A DNA stretch of 64,000 bases from Notolepis coatsorum (lineage: Eukaryota; Chordata; Actinopteri; Aulopiformes; Paralepididae), in the NCBI GenBank assembly GCA_963971535.1, contig OZ020585.1:26110789-26174788 (forward strand), read 5' to 3'. The position numbers were made by a program, and so were the translations under genes. Under the pieces are notes generated by a model. The model saw only the letters and a list, made by a program, of their open reading frames with translations. It did not search any database and was not told the DNA's origin. Below are positions 56,094-64,000 of the stretch, piece by piece (within the stretch, counting starts at the first letter, position 1; each line of letters begins with the position of its first letter).

Positions 56094-56300
56094 GTCGGTG
56101 TCCCTGCCTGAGATGAACTAAACTCGTTCATAACATAACATTAAACACAACAAAGTTAGAATAAAAGTTAGAAACTCACTCACACGCAGTCTCGCCCAGC
56201 TCGCTCAGCTCTCATGCGCACAGAGAGAGAGATCATACTAAATAAATTTTGACAACAATGAGCCTGTCAGTCAGACAGATCATACTAAATCAATTTTAGA

Positions 56301-56500
56301 NNNNNNNNNNNNNNNNNNNNNNNNNNNNNNNNNNNNNNNNNNNNNNNNNNNNNNNNNNNNNNNNNNNNNNNNNNNNNNNNNNNNNNNNNNNNNNNNNNNN
56401 NNNNNNNNNNNNNNNNNNNNNNNNNNNNNNNNNNNNNNNNNNNNNNNNNNNNNNNNNNNNNNNNNNNNNNNNNNNNNNNNNNNNNNNNNNNNNNNNNNNN
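56301..56500. other. Assembly gap (200 N)
   Basis: Exactly 200 N. Sequence on both sides is partly the same (see findings). Confidence 1.
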
Positions 56501-56728
56501 TGTTACTCACAGGAAATGTTTAACAATTTTGCCTGAGATGAACTACTGTAAACTCGTTCATAACATAACATTAAACACAACAAAGTTAGAATAAAAGTTA
56601 GAAACTCACTCACACGCAGTCTCGCCCAGCTCGCTCAGCTTTCATGCGCACAGAGAGAGAGAGATCATACTAAATTAATTTTGACAACAATGAGCCTGTC
56701 AGTCAGACAGATCATACTAAATCAATTT

Positions 56729-56786
<58 letters not shown>

Positions 56787-57020
56787 GAGAGAGAGGAAGG
56801 AGGACAATATGACAACCAGATAGAGCGAGAGAGAGAGAGAGGAGGGAGGACGACGTGACAACCAGAGAGAGATAGGGAGGGAGAGGAGGAGGGAGGGAAT
56901 ATGATATGACAACCAGATAGAGAGAGACAAAGAGAGACAGAGAGAGAAAGAGAGAGATCATACTAAATTAATTTGACAACAATGAGCCTGTCAGTGAGAG
57001 AGATCATACTAAATACATTT

Positions 57021-57052
<32 letters not shown>

Positions 57053-57093
57053 CAGATGTAGAGACGAGAAGAGGAGAGAGAGAGAGGTACGAG

Positions 57094-57124
<31 letters not shown>

Positions 57125-57180
57125 TCATACTAAAGTCATTTTGACAATGCATGCTTTCCAAAGGAACGAGCAACGTCATT
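56501..57180. repeat. GA-rich DNA with repeated Tx1 5'-flank units
   Basis: The block ATCATACTAAAT...TTTGACAACAATGAGCCTGT, already seen at 56230-56300, recurs at 56667, 56713, 56957, 57003 and 57123, separated by GA tracts containing GACAACCAGA. The first 30 bases after the gap duplicate 54866-54896 and are followed by a duplicate of 56107 onward. Confidence 0.85.
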
Positions 57181-57788
57181 GTCAAGGCAATTATAACTTG
57201 AAAACATGAACTCATCTTTCTTTGCTAGATTATGGGCATCCTCCTCTTTGTATGAATGTGGAACAGTCTGGAGTTAAAGCTAAACATTGTACAAACATAA
57301 ATCAGTTTAATAAAAACATGTACAAAAAAATATTTTTTAAATAGGTATCTGGAAGAGGAAGTGTGTTGATTGGGATGTGTAAGATGTAAATAAAAATTGA
57401 AGAAATTGTGTATATTATATGGTATTTATTTAGTATACTGTATATTATATATTTATATAAATGTATTGGATTATATAGAGATACAGTGTTTATATATATA
57501 ATTAACAATAGATTCAATTATATAATTTGTGATGAATAGTTAAAAAGGGGTAAAAAAAAAAAGAAAAAAGTGTATATTTCTTCCTACTCCTTCTTCAAAC
57601 AGCCTGGGTACACTATGATTTGTTTATCTGTTTCTCTTTTTTTTTATTATCTTTTGTATATATATATGTCAAATGAACAGATTCATTCATCTGCCCAGTG
57701 TTTTATATATAGATGCTGTCTTGTCACAGTGCATTTGTGAGGTTTTGCCCGCTGCTCACTACCTTTTCTCTGTCTTCTTTAAGCCTAC
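57181..57788. other. No gene recognised; very AT-rich
   Basis: TATATA-rich sequence without coding or RNA signals. Confidence 0.4.
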
Positions 57789-58255
57789 TGTTAGGAATTC
57801 CCTACTCACTCTCTCTAGCCCCCACCCTCTCGTTCCTTACCCTTAGTGGCCACACCTGTTTGATATTCTATTATCTCTCGCACCTGTGATGGCAGGCTAA
57901 TTAGTCCCCCTGTGGGCTTTAAATACCAGGGCGCTTCCCCTCGTTTTGGCGTGGGTCGTGTTGTATTCATGCTGAGTCATATTCTCTAACATCTAGACTC
58001 TTTCGGGAGATCCTCTGGTCTACCAATGCTGTAAGATGGATCTCTCCAGCCTTGAGATGTTTGCTCCAGCCTTCGTCTGCTGTCGCGCGTAGCCTGTGGA
58101 GGAGACTGTTCTGCGCTCCCTGTAACTTCCACGGGAGGCACCCCAGCGCCTCCCACTGCAGACCCCAGCGCAGCTGTTCGTCCTGACGCACATCTAGACC
58201 AACGCGCATCTCCCGGACCCTCGAGCTTGGCACGCTCTCCAGTCACCAGCGCGCA

Positions 58256-58720
58256 ACGCGCATCTTCAAGGGCCTTGGCCACCTGTCGCCGTTTGCCTGG
58301 AGGGAGACATTGTACTGCGCTCTCTAATTCTCTACGGGAGGTATTCCAGTGTTCCACTCCAGACCAGCGCGCCAGATGCGCTCAAGCCTTCGCCACCTGC
58401 CGCCGTTTGCCTGGAGGGAGACACTGTACTGCGCTCTCTAATCCTCTACGGGAGGTATTCCAGTGTTCCACTTCAGACCTTCGAGCTTGGCACGCTCCTC
58501 CGTCCCAGCGCACAGACGCGCATCTTCCAGACCTTCGAGCTTGGCACGCTCCTCCGTACCAGCGCACTGACGCGCATCTTCCAGACCTTCGAGCTTGGCA
58601 CGCTCCTCCGTACCAGCGCACAGACGCGCATCTTCCAGACCTTCGAGCTTGGCACGCTCTCCAGACCTCAGCGCGCCGACGCGCATCTTCCAGACCTTCG
58701 TGCTTGGCACACTCCTCCTC
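58256..58720. repeat. Minisatellites: 126-bp duplication and 54-bp unit
   Basis: A block with CGCCGTTTGCCTGGAGGGAG occurs twice (58286, 58400). Then about five 54-bp units carry AGACCTTCGAGCTTGGCACG and CAGCGCACAGACGCGCAT. Confidence 0.9.
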
Positions 58721-58739
58721 GCAGACGCACCCCGAGGCG

Positions 58740-59262
58740 TCTCTCTGTTCCGACGCGCACACCAAGGTGTGGCGCGCACTCTGTTCCTCGGCTCCGACAG
58801 CGGCTACCGGTGGACGACATCCTCGCCACCGCCACTGTTCCAGCTCTCTGTTCCGACGCGCACACCAAGGTGTGGCGCGCACTCTGTTCCTCGGCTCCGA
58901 CAGCGGCTACCCGGTGGACGACATCCTCGCCACCGCCACTGTTCCAGCTCTCTGTTCCGACGCGCACACCAAGGTGTGGCGCGCACTCTGTTCCTCGGCT
59001 CCGACAGCGGCTACCCGGTGGACGACGCCCTCGCCACCGCCACTGTTCCGACGCGCACACCAAGGTGTGGCGCGCACTCTGTTCCTCGGCTCCGACAGCG
59101 GCTACCCGGTGGACGACACCCTCGTCACCGCCACTGTTCCAGCACTCTGTTCCTCGGCTCCGACAGTCGGCTACCCGGTGGACGACTCCCTCGTCACCGC
59201 CACTGTTCCAGCACTCTGTTCCTCGGCTCGGACAGCCAGCCACCCGGTGGCGATGCCCTCGC
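58740..59262. repeat. Minisatellite, about 105-bp unit
   Basis: Four to five units with CGACGCGCACACCAAGGTGT, CTCGGCTCCGACAGCGGCTA and CGGTGGACGAC, some internally shortened. Confidence 0.92.
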
Positions 59263-59692
59263 CCCGCTGCTGTCCCTTACCTTTACGCATACGCCTGGGT
59301 GAGTTTTGATTGTGATGTCACTCACTCAGCGTAGTGCCCTTGCCCCCGTTCCCGCTGCTGTCCCTTACCTTTACGCATACGCCTGGGTGAGTTTTGATTG
59401 TGATGTCACTCACTCAGCGTAGTGCCCTTGCCCCCGTTCCCGCTGCTGTCCCTGTACCTTTACGCATACGCCTGGGTGAGTTTTGATTGTGATGTCACTC
59501 ACTCAGCGTAGTGCCCTTGCCCCCGTTCCCGCTGCTGTCCCTGTACCTTTACGCATACGCCTGGGTGAGTTTTGATTGTGATGTCACTCACTCAGCGTAA
59601 TGCCTCTTGCCCCCCGTTCCCGCTGCTGTTCCTGTACCATTACGCATACGCCTGGGTGAGTTTTGATTGTGATGTCACTCTCCCAGCGTATT
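59263..59692. repeat. Minisatellite, 87-88-bp unit, five copies
   Basis: Each unit has CCCGCTGCTGTCCCT, TTTACGCATACGCCTGGGTG and TGTGATGTCACTCACTCAGC. Confidence 0.95.
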
Positions 59693-59924
59693 GCCTCCGT
59701 TAGTTCTCACTTAGTTATTAGTTTGGACATTTCATCTCCCACTCTGTTTTGTTCTCTCGTGGATATTATTTTGGACATTTCATCTCCCACTGTGTGTTTG
59801 TTCACACGAAGATAGTATTTACTTTGTTACTTTGTTATTTGGACTGTTCTGCATCTGCTCTGTTTTTTCCCTTTGAATATTAACCCTCTCCTCTGTTCTG
59901 CAGAGCGGCCCAGATGTTTTTCCC

Positions 59925-60270
59925 ACCAGTCCCCAGTTCCTCCCTGTCCCCAGCCCGCCTCCGCGGTCCTCTGTCCCCAGTTCCTCCCTGTCCCCAGCCC
60001 GCCTCCGCGGGCCTCTGTTCCCTCTGTCACCAGAACCTGGCCCTCTGTTCCCCAGAACCTGTTCCCTATGTTCCCCAGTCCCTAGTCCTCTATCCCTAGC
60101 TCTCCTAGTCCCTAGTCCTCTGTCCCAAGGCGTTCCCTTAACCTTCCCTTAGGCGTTCCCTTTACCTTCCCAAGGCGTTCCCTTAACCTTCCCTTAGGCG
60201 TTCCCTTTACCTTCCCAAGGCGTTCCCTTAACCTTCCCTTAGGCGTTCCCTTTACCTTCCCATAGTGTTC
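59925..60270. repeat. Two short tandem repeats (44-bp and 45-bp units)
   Basis: Two 44-bp units with CCCTGTCCCCAGCCCGCCTC at 59930-60020 and three 45-bp units with GGCGTTCCCTTAACC at 60128-60262. Confidence 0.88.
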
Positions 60271-60684
60271 CCTTTTCCTGCCCGCCTCTTATAGGCACTT
60301 TACCTTCCCCTCTTGTGTTATTCCAGTGTCTTGTGTTTTCTCCCTTAAAGGGACAGTGCCCTTTTTCCCTGTTCTAAATAAATATCTGTTTCTTGGAAAA
60401 CCATCTCACCTGTCTTGTGTTGTGCGATTGGGGTCGGTTACAAACCATAACAGCATTGAGGTTTGTGACTGGCTGTAAAGTAATAGTCACGCGAACTCAT
60501 TGCACACAACAGTGCTATTAGTGCTATTATATATTATAATGCATACTGTACAGTGTGCAACCTTTGATTCCTTTGTACTTTTGAGATGATGGATACAGTG
60601 TGTGTGAGTCATTGATTGTAAGTAGTGCAGTAAATGCTTGTTGTGTTGGATCTCACAGCACAGGTTGTAATGGATCCGACCAGC

Positions 60685-61254
60685 GTAAATGATAAATGGC
60701 TGCATTTATATATTTATCCAAAGCGCTTTACAATTTGTTCCTCACATAAATCAAACAAAATGTATTTGTAAGGCCCGACAACACATGTTAATGTCCCCAT
60801 GGGCCGGACACGTCTTCTTTAAACAAGTCAAGAAGAAACATTACAATAAATCAAGAACAAAACAAAAACACCATGAAGTCCAAAATAAAATGTTAAATAA
60901 ATAAATGAACACTCCCAGACATACCCCACGCGAAGGTAAGGAAAAACTCATTAAAAACCTAGCAATAGTAAAAAAAAAAGAAGAAAAAAAAAAAGGCCCC
61001 ACAGGCAATGTGGAGGGGAGAAACCTTAGAAGGGACGTTCAAGGGGGGATCTCCCTAAATGTGAGTGAACATTTTACCCATTCACTCACACATTCACACA
61101 CCGATGGCAGATGCAACCATGCAAGGTGCCAACCTGCACATCGGGAGCAATTAGGGGTTAAGTGTCAAGGACACTTCGACACGCTGCCCGGGAGGAGCGG
61201 GAATCGGACCGGGAACCTCCGGATTACCAGACGACTGCTCTACCTCCTGAGCCA
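60685..61254 (-). mobile_element. tRNA-derived SINE (family S2) split by an insertion
   Basis: The tail part lies at 60685-60747 and the body and head at 61070-61254 (minus), ending in CTCCTGAGCCA. Between them is a 322-bp insert (60748-61069). Confidence 0.85.
60748..61069. mobile_element. Unnamed repeat inserted in the SINE
   Basis: Contains GTAAGGCCCGACAACACATG, A-rich runs and GGAGAAACCTTAGAAGGGAC, a phrase resembling a dispersed fish retroposon. Family unknown; a short ACAT-like duplication is possible at the edges. Confidence 0.5.
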
Positions 61255-62034
61255 GGCGTAGGGAAGGCTGCCGGTGGGACAGGGACATTCTCTAAAAGTG
61301 GCCTTTTTCTTCAGTGACCTCACCATATTGACTGATGAGGAGCTGTCCGTGACTAAAGAAATGATTAGTCGACTAATAGTCACACGATTTTTGACAGCTA
61401 ATAATTGATTCATTGATTGTAAAATTGTGTTTCCCACGTGCAATTGTGCAGAAGGATCCCTTTAAAGGAACACATATTTGGGAGATACACATATTTGCCA
61501 TCTCTCCCAGAGTCAGACGAGAATATTGACATGAATGTCATCTCTGCACGTCACTTTTGGAGTTGTTGGAAGTTGCATTTCTTCCCTTTTGATGGAGCTA
61601 GGATAGCTGCTCCCTACTGCTTCCAGTCCTTCTGCTAAGCTACACGAGCATGCACCTGGACAGAGATGATACTGATATCAATCTTTGCCATCTTCCCCAG
61701 AGTCAGAGAATATTGCTATGTGTATTTCCCAAAATGTGCTCCTTTAAATCTGTTCACCAGGGATCTCCTTAACATTGCTCAGGAAATAACCCATTCAGAA
61801 AAGACTAAACCAACCGATTAATCAACTACAGTAATCACCTAACAGGGAGCAACCCACTGCTGCGTCTCTGCTTCCACGTCCCAGCTTTTGACTGTTTGCA
61901 GATCAAATATAGACGGCCCTTTTTTAAAGGACCATCATTTGTGTACTCTGCTGCTAGGATCAGATCCAGGAGGCAGGAGGGAGAGCTTAGATACATTTGA
62001 GGAGTGATTCCATTCATGCAAACACCGTGAAGGA
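61255..62034. other. No gene; hAT-like fragment at 61350-61450
   Basis: ATTAGTCGACTAATAGTCAC and CCACGTGCAATTGTGCAGAA match the fragment at 8495-8600. The remainder is unassigned. Confidence 0.45.
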
Positions 62035-62107
62035 ATGGATGTCTGTTGCTGCAATTGTGGGTCACAGCAGCTGAGCTCCACCTCGTTTATCTCCTGCAAA
62101 ACGTGTG
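62035..62107 (+). CDS. Weak exon candidate with four cysteines
   Basis: From ATG 62035 the frame reads MDVCCCNCGSQQLSST, then SFISCKTC, before a weak donor-like GTATTA at 62108. The CxCG...CxxCG spacing resembles a small zinc ribbon. There is no good splice acceptor upstream. If spliced to 62448 the frame stays open. This is speculative. Confidence 0.15.
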
Positions 62108-62447
62108 GTATTAATGTTCTTCTTCCTCTTTTTCTCGATCTCTCTCTCCCGCCATCCGTCTCTACCTCCTCCCTCTCTCATCCTCTCCTCCCGTCTCTCC
62201 CCTTCAATCACTCTACCTCTGTCTCTCTCTACCCCCCTATCTCTCTCCTCACTCTATACCACTATCCCTCTCTCTCTTCTCTCCCTCTCTCTCCCCCTCT
62301 CCCTCAAGCACTCTCTATCTCTCTCCCTCCATCATTCTCTACCTCACCCCTGTCTCTCCCTCTCCCACTATCTCTCTATCCCTCCATCCTTCTCTGTCCA
62401 CCCCCCCTCCCTCTCCCTCTCTCCCTCCCCTCTGTCTCGCTCTACAG
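62108..62447 (+). repeat. Pyrimidine-rich tract (CT-rich)
   Basis: Almost 340 bases of C/T-rich sequence that ends in CTCTACAG, a good splice-acceptor context. Confidence 0.8.
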
Positions 62448-62502
62448 GTGCTGCCGAGCATACTGCAGAACCATTGCTGTATCTTATCGGACAGGAACAC
62501 AG
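62448..62502 (+). CDS. Exon candidate, 55 bp, unidentified gene
   Basis: A long pyrimidine tract and CTCTACAG precede it, and ACACAG|GTAAGA, a near-consensus donor, follows. All three frames are open (one reads VLPSILQNHCCILSDRNT, another AAEHTAEPLLYLIGQEH). The signals are strong for a small internal exon, but no protein family is recognisable and the frame is undetermined. Confidence 0.4.
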
Positions 62503-63026
62503 GTAAGAGACCAGAGCGGACCAGAACAGATGCCTCCTCTCAGCCCAACCGATCAGTCACGCAGGACTGAGACAGCAGGCGAGAGAGGCGGATTGGCGGG
62601 GGGTGGGGGGGGAGGGAGAAGTTATATTCGTCTGTTGATGTGTTTCTGTATGTCTAAGTGTGTATCTGTGGGCTGATACCTATCGCCATTCATATGGGAC
62701 AGATTTCGACATGATGGATACTTTTATGCGGTATAAATCCAATATTATTCGAGATACTCAAATATGTTGCTATATGTAAACACCTCATCATGTATAAAAT
62801 AGCCAGGATGGAAGCTTGTATCCCAACTATAAGAAACCTTTAATATCGCTGGGATATGCAGATGTTAGCTGGAATACTTAAACACCTTGCCCCGGTTGGG
62901 TTTTGTGGTCCGTGTGAGTTCTAAATGCCCATAGTTATACTTGTAATATTCTGTTTACTCATGTATACATGAGTATTGGTAGATATATTAGTAATCAGGA
63001 TATGAAAACATCTATGACTTTAACCG
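62503..63026. other. No gene recognised
   Basis: AT-rich, intron-like. Confidence 0.35.
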
Positions 63027-63967
63027 GGATGTTAAAGTGGCATTTTGCTGATATTTAACCTGAATCCTATCAATGTGTTGTGAGGTGGACATGTGACATA
63101 AAACAAAGGTTATCCTATAACCCTAGTTATATGAGTAGATAGCGAGCACTCTGCTCTATGGGATGTCCCGTGTCACCTGGCGTGACCTTGAAAGAATTCC
63201 GCTACTTGCACCTTTACTTGTCCGGCCCCCTTCCGCCCATATGCATATAAGCAAGGGGCGTGACCGTACTCCGCCTTCCCGAGTCTTGACCTTCGGTAGG
63301 AAGACAATCAGGGGTCCTCAGTGATTGAGGAGCAGAGCGCTTGCTATCTATTCGTTATATTTCGTAGATAACTTACGCTCTGCTCTATGGGACGTAGGAG
63401 CGGAGCAGGGCGGAGAGCCCGACAAATGCACCCGCTGAGGTCCCCTACAACCATCAGAATACCGGGGAGGGTCCGGGGAGGGTCCGGGGGGAACAGGACA
63501 CCGACTGTGCGAAAGAGGGGACAGCACCCAACAGATGCACAGGGTGAGCAGACCGCGGGACAGAAGGGCCTGCGACTACCCGACCACGCGCCCCGATTGC
63601 CACCAGGGAACGTACGCGAAAACATAAGCCCACGTTACCGCTCCCACACCTTGTGAGGTCGGGGTCGTTAAACCCCGACGCGGCCCATGAGGTGTCCCGA
63701 GGGGTCGGGATTCCAAACCCCGACCGTGCGGGCGAAGAACTTCCGGAGGAGGCTCTGAAGTTCTCTGAGGAGGCTCCCCCATAATCCCATGGGGTCAGCT
63801 AGCATACCGGGAAGACAAACACTCCAAAAGAGGAGGTTGATCCCTTAAGGTGCTTTTCGTCAGTATAGCCTGTTTGCCCGGTAACTGTTCAGTGTTTTAT
63901 GTCCCAATTATCAGAACAGAACAATAGGATTCAGGTTAAAAATAAATCGTCCAAATGCCCCTTTAAC
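63027..63967. mobile_element. Inverted-repeat unit enclosing DIRS-like terminal motifs
   Basis: The outer arms (63027-63107 and 63887-63967) are imperfect inverted repeats sharing TTAACCTGAATCCTAT and ACATAAAACA. Inside, from 63109, GGTTATCCTATAACCCTAG resembles the terminal motif of the DIRS-like element at 18210-23651 (GGTTATGACTATAACCAAG). A motif AGTAGATAGCGAGCACTCTG recurs inverted at 63330-63358 and direct at 63365-63393, as in a DIRS terminal/ICR arrangement. No protein frame is recognised. Confidence 0.45.
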
Positions 63968-64000
63968 TGCTATTCAGAATATTACAGTAATATAATATAC

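Larger units (their letters stand above)
51285..56230 (-). mobile_element. Tx1-type LINE, near full length, decayed
   Basis: Both open frames of a Tx1-clade LINE are recognisable on the minus strand: ORF1 (56093 to about 54910) and ORF2 (about 54600 to 51550) with endonuclease, RT and C-terminal regions. It is interrupted by two SINEs (53490-53970, 52172-52398). GA/TC repeat DNA lies at both ends, a known target type for some Tx1 families. Confidence 0.85.
57789..60452 (+). mobile_element. Oversized LTR-like unit (possible solo LTR) with five minisatellites
   Basis: Starts TGTTAGGAATTCC and ends AACCATAACA (TG...CA with TGTTA/TAACA ends). Near the start it has the fish LTR-style phrase GGCTTTAAATACCAGG (TATA-like). 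At the end AAATAAATATC (60373-60383) could be a polyadenylation signal. No target duplication was found, so the boundaries are provisional. Between the two lie several unrelated tandem repeats. A 360-codon open frame (58227-59309) only follows the repeats. Confidence 0.45.

Noticed and set aside
56280..56510. 76-codon frame through the N gap
   Set aside because: It consists of unknown bases.
58227..59309. 360-codon frame with Arg/Ala/His-rich repeats
   Set aside because: Both strands are open through the same minisatellites, and the residues do not resemble a known protein.

Overview
This window looks like teleost (ray-finned fish) nuclear DNA. It is a gene-poor, repeat-saturated stretch, probably intergenic or inside a long intron. 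The evidence is the repeat mix: a DIRS-type element, Tx1, L1, L2 and CR1/jockey-type LINEs, tRNA-headed SINEs, hAT, PIF/Harbinger and piggyBac DNA transposons, and very long CA/GT, GA, ATCT, TAA and TCAC microsatellites. I recognise no host protein-coding gene with confidence. The only host-gene candidates are a possible first coding exon at 6982-6999, a strong-looking 55-bp exon candidate at 62448-62502, and a weak one just upstream of it. All long open frames are either transposon proteins or shadows of tandem repeats.

Layout. 1-6630: a CR1/jockey-type LINE family (called LINE-A here) with several 3' fragments and one long copy with an open reverse-transcriptase frame (3790-6102), a 39-bp minisatellite, and an hAT element with a perfect 8-bp target duplication (2548-3012). 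6631-18200: possible 5' exon, 58-bp minisatellite, tRNA-SINE with 17-bp duplication, piggyBac-like element (10007-10971), hAT MITE inside a CA repeat (13062-13503), long CT/TCAC arrays, 1.16-kb hAT element (16560-17723). 18210-23651: a structurally complete DIRS-like element that carries only a gag-like gene; it also holds a 5S-rRNA-like segment and a LINE fragment. 24100-34240: microsatellites, a 41-bp minisatellite, and a nested block in which a minus-strand L1 is split by a small Harbinger MITE (itself containing a 430-bp ATCT array) and by a larger decayed Harbinger, which in turn hosts a piggyBac-like element and a large palindrome. 34660-49410: GT/CA/TAA arrays, a second hAT MITE in a GT repeat, LINE and hAT-transposase fragments, a 1-kb 41-bp minisatellite, SINE copies. 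51285-56230: a near full-length, decayed minus-strand Tx1-type LINE lying in GA/TC repeat DNA, with two SINE insertions and a 200-bp assembly gap just beyond its 5' end. 57789-60452: an LTR-like unit of about 2.7 kb holding five different minisatellites. 63027-63967: inverted repeats enclosing DIRS-like terminal motifs.

The most unusual item is the DIRS-like element. Its inverted terminal repeats, its GTT edges and an internal complementary region that reproduces the predicted circle junction exactly are all visible, yet no reverse transcriptase, RNase H, methyltransferase or tyrosine recombinase frame is present. It looks like a gag-only element that would need enzymes supplied in trans.
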